Position numbers and translations under genes: made by a program. 64,000 bases of DNA from Micromonospora siamensis (GTDB taxonomy: Bacteria; Actinomycetota; Actinomycetes; Mycobacteriales; Micromonosporaceae). A model generated the notes under the pieces. It saw nothing but the letters and a program-made list of their open reading frames with translations, was not told where the DNA came from and did no database searches. The DNA lies in NCBI RefSeq assembly GCF_900090305.1, contig NZ_LT607751.1, positions 6,138,001-6,202,000 of the forward strand, written 5' to 3'. This document shows positions 46,365 to 56,100 of the stretch, in pieces; position 1 is the stretch's first letter, and every line of letters begins with the position of its first letter.

Positions 46365-47213
46365 ATGACAGAGGCACCGGGCCGCACCCGTACCCTTCGA
46401 CGGACGGCGGGCACCGTCACGGCCCTGCTGGCCGCGACCGCACTGCTCGAAGGGTGTGGGTCGACGGACGAGCCGGCCGCGGCGCCCACCGGCGGGGCGA
46501 CGGCCGCGCCGACCGTGACCGCCAGCCCCAGTCCCAGCCCCACCGCGAACCCGAAGGAGACGCTCCTCGCCGCGGTGCCGGACGAGGGGGCCGGCCCGTT
46601 CCGGTTCAGCGGCAAGGACGGGTCGATGAGCATGAGCGGCCGGGTGGACCCCGACGCGCTCGGCTACGAGATCAGCACGGTCTTCCCGAAGGACGCGGAC
46701 GGCATCAGCGGAAAGATGTCCTTTTTGATGATCAAGGAGGACCTCTGGATGAAGCTGAAGCTCACCGGGCACCCGGGCCTGCCGAGGTTCCCGGACAAGT
46801 GGATGAAGCTCGACAAGTCCAAGCTGGACGACAAGGAGTCCGTGCCGGCGTACGAGGGCGCGGACCCGGGTCAGACCACGGCGCTGATCGAGGCGGCCAC
46901 CACCGTCAAGGAGCAGGGGCCGGGCAGCTACACCGGGTTCATCGACCTGACCAAGGGCGAAGCGGCGGACGCCCTGGACGAGGGCGAGGCCAAGGCCCTG
47001 GGCAAGGCGGGCCGGCGGGTGCCGTTCACCGCGACGATCACGGACGAGCACCTGACCTCGCTGGTGCTGAACATCCCGGCGGCCGGCGGGAACAAGGCCT
47101 ACCAGTACGTCGCGAAGTACACCGGCTTCGGCAGCACGCCGGTGATCGTCAGGCCGACCGGCGACCAGGCGACGAAGGCACCGGCCCTGGCGTACGAGAT
47201 GTTGAACAGCTGA
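46365..47213 (+). CDS. Lipoprotein paralogue (LppX/LprG-like)
   Basis: This 282-residue protein is a paralogue of the one before, with the same lipobox plan (ATALLEGC near residue 29) and closely related blocks: YTGFIDLTKG, VPFTATITDEHLTSLVLNIPAAGG, and an end YEMLNS matching the neighbour's YELLGG. Signal region and Ser/Pro-rich linker differ. The ATG at 46365 is favoured over a frame opening at 46260, because the signal peptide then starts properly and GAGAGAGA lies upstream. The pair probably arose by duplication. Confidence 0.82.
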   Translation: MTEAPGRTRTLRRTAGTVTALLAATALLEGCGSTDEPAAAPTGGATAAPTVTASPSPSPTANPKETLLAAVPDEGAGPFRFSGKDGSMSMSGRVDPDALGYEISTVFPKDADGISGKMSFLMIKEDLWMKLKLTGHPGLPRFPDKWMKLDKSKLDDKESVPAYEGADPGQTTALIEAATTVKEQGPGSYTGFIDLTKGEAADALDEGEAKALGKAGRRVPFTATITDEHLTSLVLNIPAAGGNKAYQYVAKYTGFGSTPVIVRPTGDQATKAPALAYEMLNS

Positions 47214-47222
47214 TCTGTTCCG

Positions 47223-47272
47223 GACGACGAGGGGTGGCGGCCACACGGGGGGCCGTCACCCCGCTCGTCGTC
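47223..47272. terminator. Bidirectional terminator between lipoprotein and SDR genes
   Basis: Bases 47223-47236 pair with 47257-47272, with a two-base bulge on the right side. An inner stem (47238-47242 with 47251-47255) closes the loop. It sits between converging genes and touches the SDR stop codon. Confidence 0.75.
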
Positions 47273-48017
47273 AGCGGCCGAGCACCGACCCGCCGTTGAC
47301 GCCGAGCACCTGCCCGGTGACGTAGCCGGCGGCCGGGCTCGCGAGGTAGCGGACCGCCTCGGCGATGTCGTCGGGCCGACCGGCCCGCTTGACCAGGGTG
47401 GCGTCGACCCGCTTCGCGTGCCCTTCGGGGGTCATCCGGTCGCCGAAGAACTCGGTCTCGGCGACGTATCCGGGGCTGACCACGTTGGCGGTGATCCCCT
47501 CGGGTCCGAGCTGCGCCGCCAGGTCGTACGCCCAGCCGTGCAGGGCCGCCTTCGCCGCCGAGTACGGCCCGGCCCCGCCGCGCTGGGCGGCGATGGAGCT
47601 GACCAGGATCACCCGCCCGCCGGGGCGGCGCAGCGCCGGCCGCAGCGCCTCGGTGAGCAGGACGGCGGTGAGCACGTTGGCGTCCAGGTTGGTCCGCCAG
47701 AAGTCGGCCACCCCGGCCAGCGTGGCGGTGTCGCCGCCCAGGTAGCCGCCGGCGTTGTTGACCACCACGTCGACGGCCCGCTCCCCGATCGCCTCGACCA
47801 CCCCACCGAGCTGTGCCGGATCGGTCAGGTCCGCCGTCACCGCGCTGACCGCCTCCGTGCGCCCACTCTCGACGGAGATCCGCTCCGCGGCCGCGACCAA
47901 CACGTCCGCCCGCCGCCCCACCACCAGAACGTCGTACCCGTCCAGCGCGAGCCCCCGCGCGCAGGCGGCCCCGATCCCCGTCCCCCCACCACTGACCACA
48001 GCCAACCGCTCTCCCAC
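47271..48017 (-). CDS. Short-chain dehydrogenase/reductase
   Basis: A 248-residue classical SDR. The cofactor motif is SGGGTGIGAACA near the start, followed by NNAGG, the catalytic Ser in LVSSIAAQRGG, and YSAAK. It therefore likely reduces or oxidises a keto or hydroxy group with NAD(P). The substrate is unknown. The GTG at 48017 is the start. It lies 74 bases downstream of livM and may be read from that operon past a large inverted repeat. Confidence 0.9.
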   Translation of the reverse strand: MGERLAVVSGGGTGIGAACARGLALDGYDVLVVGRRADVLVAAAERISVESGRTEAVSAVTADLTDPAQLGGVVEAIGERAVDVVVNNAGGYLGGDTATLAGVADFWRTNLDANVLTAVLLTEALRPALRRPGGRVILVSSIAAQRGGAGPYSAAKAALHGWAYDLAAQLGPEGITANVVSPGYVAETEFFGDRMTPEGHAKRVDATLVKRAGRPDDIAEAVRYLASPAAGYVTGQVLGVNGGSVLGR

Positions 48018-48037
48018 GGCGACCCCCTCTCTGCCTC

Positions 48038-48092
48038 GATCATGAAGTTAGCGCCTTCCGGCACGGCGTGTCGCGCCGCTAACTTCATGATC
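48038..48092. repeat. 16-bp perfect inverted repeat between livM and SDR
   Basis: Bases 48038-48053 and 48077-48092 are perfect reverse complements (arm GATCATGAAGTTAGCG). Between them an inner stem (CGGCAC with GTGTCG) can form. The right arm overlaps the livM stop codon. The arms are AT-richer than the surroundings, so this may be a dispersed repeat element rather than a normal terminator; a terminator role for the liv operon is also possible. Confidence 0.75.
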
Positions 48093-49215
48093 AACGCTTT
48101 GAGGGGCGGCGGGGGGTACGGAGGGCGCGGGTCAGGGGGGTGAGGCGGGTTTTGAGGCCGGCTAGGCCGCCGGGGAAGAAGTAGACCGCGAGGATGAAGA
48201 CGGTGCCTAGGACGAAGAGGGGTTGGCTCAGCGGGCGGCTGAGGAACTCCGGGAGGGCGTCGACCGTGTCGCTGCTGCCGAAGGCGGTGAGGCGGTGGTC
48301 GAGGTACATGTAGAGGATGCCGCCGAGGACCGGGCCCCACCTGGTGCCGGGGCCGCCGAGGACGACCATGACCAGCAGGGACAGGGTCAGCTCGCTGCTG
48401 GTGACGTGCGGGCTGGCGCCGCCGACGATCAGGCAGTAGACCACCCCGGCCGCCGCGGCCAGGCCGCCGGCCAGGGTGAACGCGACCAGCTTGAACCGGT
48501 ACGGGTCGAGCCCGAGCACCCCGATCCGCCGCTCGTCGTCGCGCAGCCCGGCCAGCACCCGCCCGGTCGGCGAGCCGCTCACCCGGTGCACCACGAAGAC
48601 CACCACCGCCAGGTACGCCAGCGCCAGCCAGTACAGGTTGACCGTGTTGGTCACCCCGACCAGGGCGGCGGGCAGCCCGGAGACGTCCAGCGGCAGCCCC
48701 TCCTCGCCCCCGGTGAGCCCGCCGAAGTCCCGGGCCACCAGGATCGCCCCGACCTGGGCGAACGCCAGGGTCACCATGGCGAAGGCGATCCCGACGGTAC
48801 GCAGCGCCACCGCACCGAGCAGCGCCGCCAGGACCGTCCCGCCGGTGATCGTGAGCAGGGCGGCCTGCCACAGCGGCAGCCCGGCCCGGGTGACCAGGAT
48901 GTCGGTGCCGTAGACCCCGGCGGCGAAGTAGAGGGCGTGCCCGAAGGAGAGCATCCCGGTGCGGCCGAAGAGCAGGTCGTAGCCGGCGGCGAGCCCACCG
49001 AAGACCAGGCAGACGGCGAGCAGTTGCAGGGTGCCCGGCGAGTTCAGCGGCCCCTCGAAGATCCCCGGCAGGGCCACCGTCGAGTACGGCACGACCGCCG
49101 CCACGGCCAGCGCCACCAGCGGCAGGTACGGCCGCAGCCCGTGCCAGCGCGAGCGGCCGGGGGTCAACTCGTCGGGGACGTGGGCCGGGGGCGCCTCCAC
49201 CATGGATCCGGTCAT
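48091..49215 (-). CDS. livM: Branched-chain amino acid ABC transporter permease LivM
   Basis: A 374-residue permease of the LivM type, with about ten helices. The family blocks LLFGRTGMLSFGHALYFAAGVY and VVLGGPGTRWGPVLGGILYMYL are clear, and GLRDDERRIGVLGLDPYRFKL is the conserved loop that touches the ATPase. With LivH it forms the membrane channel for Leu, Ile and Val or related compounds. The ATG at 49215 overlaps the livH stop by four bases. Confidence 0.94.
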   Translation of the reverse strand: MTGSMVEAPPAHVPDELTPGRSRWHGLRPYLPLVALAVAAVVPYSTVALPGIFEGPLNSPGTLQLLAVCLVFGGLAAGYDLLFGRTGMLSFGHALYFAAGVYGTDILVTRAGLPLWQAALLTITGGTVLAALLGAVALRTVGIAFAMVTLAFAQVGAILVARDFGGLTGGEEGLPLDVSGLPAALVGVTNTVNLYWLALAYLAVVVFVVHRVSGSPTGRVLAGLRDDERRIGVLGLDPYRFKLVAFTLAGGLAAAAGVVYCLIVGGASPHVTSSELTLSLLVMVVLGGPGTRWGPVLGGILYMYLDHRLTAFGSSDTVDALPEFLSRPLSQPLFVLGTVFILAVYFFPGGLAGLKTRLTPLTRALRTPRRPSKR

Positions 49216-50102
49216 GCGGTTGCCACCTTTCCGGCGAAGCCCTGCGGGCGCAGCAGCAGCACCACGGCCAGCAGCGCGACCACGCAGACGTCGCCGAGGC
49301 CGGACGGGCCGTAGTAGTTGACGAACTGTTGCAGCAGCCCGACGGCGACGGCCGCGTACGCGGAGCCGACCACCGAGCCCATGCCGCCGATCACCACCAC
49401 GATGAAGGCGAAGATCAGCAGCGAGCCGCCCTGCCCGGGCGAGACGGTGCCGAAGTAGACGCCGCCGAGCGCGCCGGCCAGCGCGGCGGCGGCCCCGCCG
49501 ATCGCGAAGACCAGGGTGAACGCCTTGCGGACGTCGATGCCGAGGGCGGTGACCATCTCCCGGTTCTCCACCCCGGCCCGGATCACCAGGCCGTAGCGGG
49601 TCCAGCGGAGGAAGGCCAGCAGCGCGGCGAGCACCACGGCGGCGGCGACGATCAGCAGCAGCCCGGCGTTCGGCACGTTCGCGCCGAGGATTCCGGTGAC
49701 CTGGCGGGTCCAGTGCGGGCGCGGGAAGGGTCGGGCGTCGGCGCCCCAGGTGGCCTGGAGCAGCGCCACCCCGGCCAGCGACAGCCCAACGGTGACCAGC
49801 ACCTGCTCGATGGTGCGCGAGTAGAGCGGCCGGATCAGCACCAGCTCCACCAGCACGGCGACCAGCACCCCGGCGGCCACCCCGAACGCGACGGCCAGCA
49901 GGAAGCCGAGGCCGTCGGGCCCGGCGCCGGGCAGGTTCCCCGACGCCCACCAGGTGGCGTACGCGCCGACGCCGAGGAACAGCCCGTGCGCGAAGTTCAG
50001 CACGTCGGCCAGGCCGAAGACGAGGGAGAGTCCGGAGGCGACGAGGAAGTACAGCGCGGCCAGGCCCAGCCCGGTCAGCGTCAGCAGGATGACCGTGCCC
50101 AT
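49212..50102 (-). CDS. livH: Branched-chain amino acid ABC transporter permease LivH
   Basis: A 296-residue permease with about eight helices. Diagnostic stretches are LVFGLADVLNFAHGLFLGVGAYATWW near the start and VIRAGVENREMVTALGIDVRKAFTLVFAIGGA in the ATPase contact loop. The start overlaps the livF stop by one base (TGATG). It works with LivM, LivG, LivF and the binding protein. Confidence 0.94.
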   Translation of the reverse strand: MGTVILLTLTGLGLAALYFLVASGLSLVFGLADVLNFAHGLFLGVGAYATWWASGNLPGAGPDGLGFLLAVAFGVAAGVLVAVLVELVLIRPLYSRTIEQVLVTVGLSLAGVALLQATWGADARPFPRPHWTRQVTGILGANVPNAGLLLIVAAAVVLAALLAFLRWTRYGLVIRAGVENREMVTALGIDVRKAFTLVFAIGGAAAALAGALGGVYFGTVSPGQGGSLLIFAFIVVVIGGMGSVVGSAYAAVAVGLLQQFVNYYGPSGLGDVCVVALLAVVLLLRPQGFAGKVATA

Positions 50103-50866
50103 CAGCTCTCGTCCTTCCGTACCCCGGCGGGGGTGGGGGTGCCGTGGTGGTCGCCGGATCCGACGCCGAGCAGCGAGCGGGTCAGCTCGGCCTCGGCGAG
50201 CAGTTCGGCGGCGGCCCCGGCCCAGGCGACCCGGCCGGCGGCCAGCACCACCGCGTCGCGGGCCAGCCGGCGGACCACGGCCAGGTTCTGCTCGACCAGC
50301 AGCACCGGCACCGACTCGGCGACCCGTTCCAGCACCTCGGCAACCTCGGTGACCACCTTGGGCGCGAGCCCCTTGGTGGGCTCGTCGACCAGCAGCAGCC
50401 GGTTGTCGTTGAGCAGCACCCGGCCGATGGCGAGCATCTGCTGCTGACCGCCGGAGAGCGAGCCGGCCCGTTGCCGTCCGCGCCGGTCCAGCTCGGGGAA
50501 GAGCGCGAAGACCTTGTCGTACGCCGGGGTGGTGCCCCGCCGTTCGGCGAGCCGCAGGTTCTCCGCCACGGTGAGGCCGGCGAAGACGTCCCGGTCCTCC
50601 GGGACGTAGCCGAGCCCGGCGCGGACCAGCCGGTGGGTGGGGCGACCGAGCAGGTCGCCGCCGTCCATCCGGATGCTGCCGCTCGCCTCGCCGTTGCGCG
50701 GGGTGAGCCCGACGATCGCCCGCAGGGTGGTGGTCTTGCCGACGCCGTTGCGGCCGAGCAGCACGGTCACCCCGGTCGGGGCGACGGTGAACGACACCCC
50801 CTGGAGGATGTGCAGCCCGGCGATCCGCACCGACAGGTCCTCGACGCTCAGCACAGGCGCGGTCAT
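50102..50866 (-). CDS. livF: Branched-chain amino acid ABC transporter ATP-binding protein LivF
   Basis: A 254-residue ATPase. Walker A is LLGRNGVGKTTTL, the ABC signature LSGGQQQMLAIGR, and Walker B LLLVDEPTKGLAP. The short length and the VEQNLAVV ending region match LivF. It overlaps livG by four bases upstream and livH by one base downstream. It drives transport by hydrolysing ATP together with LivG. Confidence 0.94.
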   Translation of the reverse strand: MTAPVLSVEDLSVRIAGLHILQGVSFTVAPTGVTVLLGRNGVGKTTTLRAIVGLTPRNGEASGSIRMDGGDLLGRPTHRLVRAGLGYVPEDRDVFAGLTVAENLRLAERRGTTPAYDKVFALFPELDRRGRQRAGSLSGGQQQMLAIGRVLLNDNRLLLVDEPTKGLAPKVVTEVAEVLERVAESVPVLLVEQNLAVVRRLARDAVVLAAGRVAWAGAAAELLAEAELTRSLLGVGSGDHHGTPTPAGVRKDES

Positions 50867-51606
50867 AGTTGTTCTCCGAGGTAGGCCTCCTGGACGGTGG
50901 CGTTGGCCATCACCGTGTCCGGGGTGTCGCAGGCCAGCAGCGCGCCGTGGTGCATCACCGCGATCCGGTCGGCGAGTCCCAGGATCACGTCCATGTGGTG
51001 CTCGACCATCAGCACCGACCGTCCGTTGTCGCCGGTCAGCGACCGGATCACCGCGACGAGTTCCGGCACGTCCTCGGCGCTGACCCCGGCCATCGGCTCG
51101 TCCAGCAGCATCACCCGGGGTTCGCCGGCCAGCAGCAGGGCGATCTCCAGCTTCCGTTTCTCGCCGTGGGCGAGGGTGCCGGCCAGGGCCGTACCCCGGT
51201 GGTGCAGGCCGACCCGGTCGAGCGCCGCGTCGGCGGCGGCGGCGACCTCCCGGTCGGCCGCCGCCCGCCGCCACAGCTTCATCGAGCCCCCGCGGTGCGC
51301 CTGGACGGCGAGCCGGACGTTCTCCCGGACGGTGAGCGACCCGAAGACCGAGGACGCCTGGAAGGTACGTCCCAACCCGAGGCGGGCCCGCCGGTGCGGC
51401 GGGAGTGCCGTGATGTCCTCGGAGTCCAGCAGGATCCGGCCGTCGGTCGGCCGGCGCAGGCCGGTGATCAGGTTGAACAGGGAGGTCTTGCCGGCGCCGT
51501 TGGGCCCGATGACGCCGAGGAACTCCCCGGGCGCCAGGTCGAACGCGACGTCGTCGACGATGGCGACCTCACCGATCCGCCAGGTCAGACCGCGGGTGGC
51601 GAGCAA
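50863..51606 (-). CDS. livG: Branched-chain amino acid ABC transporter ATP-binding protein LivG
   Basis: A 247-residue ATPase. Walker A is VIGPNGAGKTSLFNLITG, the signature is LAHGEKRKLEIALLLA (a variant of LSxGQ common in LivG), and Walker B is VMLLDEPMAGV. The VEHHMDVILGLADRIAVMHHG region is typical. The start is a TTG at 51606, four bases after the livK stop, with AAGGG in the livK end. This unusual start was chosen because the family N-terminus begins there. Confidence 0.92.
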   Translation of the reverse strand: MLATRGLTWRIGEVAIVDDVAFDLAPGEFLGVIGPNGAGKTSLFNLITGLRRPTDGRILLDSEDITALPPHRRARLGLGRTFQASSVFGSLTVRENVRLAVQAHRGGSMKLWRRAAADREVAAAADAALDRVGLHHRGTALAGTLAHGEKRKLEIALLLAGEPRVMLLDEPMAGVSAEDVPELVAVIRSLTGDNGRSVLMVEHHMDVILGLADRIAVMHHGALLACDTPDTVMANATVQEAYLGEQL

Positions 51607-51610
51607 TGGT

Positions 51611-52813
51611 TCAGCCCTTCATCTGGGTGACCGGCGGGGCGGCCTCGTCGCCGGTCAGGCTCTTCTCGGCGGTGGCGGTGAAGTCGGTGCCGCTGCCGGT
51701 CAGCTTCGCCTGGAACATCGGCTGGATCAGGGCGTGGTCGTCGGCGCGTACCGTCATCGGGCCCTTGACGCCGTCGAAGCTCCAGCCCTCCAACGCCTTG
51801 ATCATCTTGTCCACGTCGTCGCCGCCCTCGGTGACCGCCCGGACCACCATCTGGGCGGCGGCGAAGCCGTCCGGGTGGAACAGGTCCAGCGTGCCGCCGG
51901 GGATCTTGGCCTTGGCGGCCTTCGCGGCCTCGGTGTCGCTGGCGCCGTCGAAGTAGTGCGACAGGAACGAGATCTTGCTGCCAGCGGCGCCGAAGGTGGG
52001 CCAGGAGGCGCGGATGTCCAGCCCGGTGACGACCGTGGTGGCGGAGAGCACGCCCTGCTGGTCCAGGGTCTGCCACATGGCCGGGGCGGTGGTGCCGGCC
52101 CAGGCGACGAAGAGCAGGTCCGGCTTGGCGGCCTTGATCTGGCTGGCGAACGGGGTGAACTCGGTGGCGCTGGCCGGGGCCCGGACGCTGCTGACGGTCG
52201 CGCCGGCGCCGCCGATGACCGCCTTGACCGCGGCCTCGTTGGCGTCGCCGAAGGCGCCGTCCTGGGCGAAGACCACGACCTTCTTGCCGGTCGGGTCGCC
52301 GATGAACGACTTGGCGGTGACCACGTCCTGGTACGACTGCCGCCCGGAACGGAACGTGTACTTGTTGGCGCCGGTGATGGCGTCGGTGGCCGCCGGTCCG
52401 GAGATGAAGAGGACCTTGTTCTGCGCGGCGATCGGGGCGACCTGGAGGGCCACGCCCGAGGCGGTCGAGCCGGCCAGGATCTTCGTGCCCTTGCCGATCA
52501 GGTCCTTGGCCGCGGAGACCGCCTTGGCCGGGTCACCGGCGTCGTCGACCTCGGTCAGCTCGATCTTCCGGTCGCCGACCTTGCCGGTGCCCTTGGTGGC
52601 GTAGTCGAGCCCGGCCCTGAACCCCTCGATGTACTGCTTGCCGTAGCTGGCCAGCGGGCCCGACTGGGAGTAGACCAGGCCAACCTTGACCGGGGCGGTG
52701 CTGTCGCCGCCGCCGGAGGCGGTCTCCTGTGGGCTGCCACAGGCGGTGGCGGCGAGCGCCGCCGCCAGCATGGTGGCGGACAGGATCGCCCGCCGCGTCG
52801 TCCGGACCGTCAT
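51611..52813 (-). CDS. livK: ABC transporter substrate-binding lipoprotein (LivK family)
   Basis: This 400-residue protein is a periplasmic-binding-protein type 1 (Peripla_BP_6) lipoprotein. The lipobox LAATAC lies near residue 26. The mature domain begins VKVGLVYSQSGPLASYGKQ and includes AGSTASGVALQVAPIAAQNKVLF. It binds the substrate outside the cell and presents it to LivHM. The ATG at 52813 has GGAG six bases upstream and gives a proper signal peptide; a longer frame upstream is not needed. First gene of the five-gene livKGFHM operon. Confidence 0.92.
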   Translation of the reverse strand: MTVRTTRRAILSATMLAAALAATACGSPQETASGGGDSTAPVKVGLVYSQSGPLASYGKQYIEGFRAGLDYATKGTGKVGDRKIELTEVDDAGDPAKAVSAAKDLIGKGTKILAGSTASGVALQVAPIAAQNKVLFISGPAATDAITGANKYTFRSGRQSYQDVVTAKSFIGDPTGKKVVVFAQDGAFGDANEAAVKAVIGGAGATVSSVRAPASATEFTPFASQIKAAKPDLLFVAWAGTTAPAMWQTLDQQGVLSATTVVTGLDIRASWPTFGAAGSKISFLSHYFDGASDTEAAKAAKAKIPGGTLDLFHPDGFAAAQMVVRAVTEGGDDVDKMIKALEGWSFDGVKGPMTVRADDHALIQPMFQAKLTGSGTDFTATAEKSLTGDEAAPPVTQMKG

Positions 52814-53154
52814 TGCGACTCCACGTGAGGACTCGGAGGTGGGGAACTCTATGTGTCGGCTCACGCTAGAAGTGACGTCACCCACGGGCTATGTGGTGGA
52901 AACACACAAGTCACCGGAGTGGGGTGGCCGGCCGTAACAGCCACCGGCCCGCCGCCGTAACCACACCGACCCGGAATGGGCCGGATCGCCACCGGCCGGG
53001 CGCGACCTGTGTCGGCCCACCACCTGCCGCACACGACGGTGGCCCGGCGCGGGCCGGGCCGGCTGGCGCGTCGTCCGCACCCACCGACCCCGGCTCCCCG
53101 CCGGGCCACTCCTGCCGTCCGCGCCGGTCACCCGGTCACGGCGGTGTCACCAGG
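52814..53154. promoter_or_regulatory. Upstream region of livK, with a palindrome
   Basis: This 341-base stretch holds no gene that I can support. The half near livK carries a perfect ten-base palindrome GTGACGTCAC at 52872-52881, about 60 bases before the livK ATG, which may be an operator. A TGTG/CACA pair lies at about 52892-52906. The rest is GC-rich sequence between livK and the converging end of the surface protein; I see nothing else in it, and no clear terminator. Confidence 0.35.
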
Positions 53155-56100
53155 TCAGACCATCGACCTCCGTCGCCGCGCGACGATCAGCAGCACCACG
53201 CCCGCCAGCACCGCCAGCGAACCGCCGCCGATGATCCCGGTCAGCTTCAGACCGGTGACCGGCAGGTGCGGCTTCCAGCCGCCCCCGTGCGGCGGGTACG
53301 GCTTCGCCGCCCGGTTGGTGAAGGTGCAGATGATGTTCTGCCGCAACCGCGGGGTGACCACGTCGTTCACCACGGGCACCCGCTGGCTGGTGCCGGCGAG
53401 CACGCAGCTCAGGTCGACCAGCTCGTAGCCCTTGGGGCCTTCGGACTCGGAGAGTCGGTAGCCCACCCCGGCCTCGACGGTCACGCCGGTGACCTCCGGG
53501 CTGCCGGACCGGCCGCTGATCGGGGTCGCGCCGTTGAGCGGAGTGGCCGTCAGCAGCCAGTCGGTGGGGTCGGCCTTGCCGCCCCAGCCGTCCTTGCCGC
53601 CCCAGCCGTCCTTGCCGCCGGTCGAGCCGGTCCAGCCGGTCGCGCCGCTCGGAGTACCCTGCGGTGCGCCGTTCGGGGCGCCGGAACCGGTCCAGCCGGT
53701 CGGGCCGGTCCAGGGCTTGCCCTCCTCGACCTTCTTCACGAGGGTCAGGTGCGGCCGGCCCGGGTCGAGCTGCCCGTTGCGCCAGGTGCAGGTGTAGCTG
53801 CGGTCGGCGGCCGGGGTCAGCACGTTGTTCGGGGTCGGCACGACGTCACCGGTGTCGTTGTAGACGCAGCGGACGTCGTCGATCGGGGCGTACCCGGCCG
53901 GACCGCCGCTCTCGGTGAGCGTGTAGCCGATGCCCGCAGTGGCCACCGCGTTCGTCACCGCCGGCTCACCACTGCGACCGGTGATCACCGTGGCGCCCGA
54001 ACCGGGCGGCGGAGTCGCGGTCAGCGTCCAGTCCTGCGGGGTGGCGGTGCCCCCGTACTTGTTCTCCACCTGCTTGACCAGGGTGAGCCTGGCCTGGCTC
54101 GGTGGTGGCTGGGCCAACCGGTTGGTGAACGTGCAGGTGATGTCCTGGTCGAACCCGGGCGTCAGCACGTTGTCCGGGGTGGGCACCACGGTCTGGGTAC
54201 CGGTCAGCACGCACCGGACCGCCCCGACCTGCTCGTACCCGGCCGGACCGCCACTCTCGGCGAGGTCGTACTGGGTGTTCGGGTACGCCTGGGCGTTGGT
54301 GACGGCCGGCTCGCCACTGCGGCCGGTGATCGTCGGGATCAGCACCCGCGACCGTGGGGTCGCCGACAACACCCAGTCCTGCGGTGCCGCGCCGCCGCTC
54401 GCCACCTGCTTGACCAGGGTCAACCTGGCCGCTTGTGCGACGTTGGTGGCGGTGCAGATGGCCGTCTGCCCGATCTGGACGGCCACCGTGCCGTCGGCCC
54501 CGGTCGGGCCTGGGCCCTTGGGCGGCCCTTCCGGCTGGGCCAGCAGGCAGTTCCAGCTCCCGGTGGCCGGCGGGACGATCACCGCGCCCTGCTCGACGGT
54601 CTGCTTGAAGCCGGGCACGCTGGTCTCACCGAGCGAGTAGACGAGGTCCGGCGTGACGGTGTCGATCACTCCGGTGGTCCCGCTGATAACCGGCGTCGGC
54701 GACCCCGGCGGGTACGCGTTGAGCGTCCACGCGGTGGGCGGCGGCGTGGTGCCGCCGTACGGGTTGTCGACGGACTTGACCAGCTGCAACCGGGTGATAC
54801 AGGTGACCGTGTTGGTGATCTGGAAGGTGTTCAGCCCCTCGGCGAGGGTCTGGGGGCCCAGGTCACCGCTGGCGGTGTTGGTGCAGCCCGGCGGCAGCAG
54901 CTGGGTGTTGATCGTCTCGTCGATGACGATCTCCTGACCGGCCTGGAAGTCGTGGTACTCCACGCCCCAGGCCGGCTGGACGATCGGCGGCAGGATCAGC
55001 GCCGCCTGGAACTCCGGGTCCTGCTCCGGGTCCTGGAACGTCTGCCCGTTGATCACCCAGGTCTTGTTGACCACGACGGTGGCCTGCGGGTCCGCGGCCT
55101 GGTTGAGGATCACGCAGCTGACGATGCCGGTGGCAAGGGCGTCCACGCTGAAGGACGTACCGGCGCCGTTGGTGACGGTGGTCGGGTTCCCGTTGGCGGT
55201 GCAGGAGGCGTTGAAGTCGCCCTGCGGCACGTGGGTGTAGCCGGGCTGGACGGTCTCGTCGAGGGTGACCGGCCTGCTGGTCTGGCCGCCGAGGTCGACG
55301 GCGAAGTTCACCGCGCCCGTCGAGGTGTCGGTGACCCCGCTGACGGGGGTGACCCCGCCGGTGGTGGTCGAGATGGTCCAGCCACCGGCGGGTTGCGCGT
55401 CGGCGGGTGTGCCGCCCGGCGGGATGACCTTCTTGACCACGCTGATCGTGCCGGCGCAGTTCTCCAGCGCGAGCTGCCGGAACAGGGCTTCGAGCTGGTC
55501 GAAGCCGGTCTGGTAGTAGTCGTCGTTGGCGATCGGGCCGGAGATGGCGACCAGGTTGTCCGGGGCGCCGCTGACACCCGCGCCCACCCCGACCGCGATG
55601 ATCTTCGTGCCCCGCGCCTTGAGCGCGTTCGCGGAGAAGACGCCCTGCTCCACCTCCTGGAAGCGGGTGAAGCCGCCGGGGCCCTGGGCGGGCGGGGGCC
55701 CGTACACCGTGGGGTTGCCGTCGGTGAGCACGATCGCCGCGTCGTAGTCGAACGGTGAGGCGGCGACCTGCCAGATGCCCTGGTCCCAGTTGGTGTTGCC
55801 GCCCGCGGTCAGGCCGTTGATCGCGGCCTTCACGGTGTTCGCGCCGTCCTGGTCCGAGACCGGGGTCGGGTTGAGCACCGCCGTGGCGTTGGTGGCGAAG
55901 GTGTAGAGCGCGATCTCCGACGGCGTGCCGGTGAGGGCGTCCACGAAGCCGTCCGCGGCGGCCTTCACCGTCGGCAGGGACGAGCTGATCGAGCCGGAGA
56001 CGTCGATCACCAGCGCGATGTGCAGGCCACAAGCGCCGGACAGCGGCGGGTTGTTCCGCTCGTCGGCCCAGAGCGGGCCGCGCGCGGTCCGGTTGGTGTT

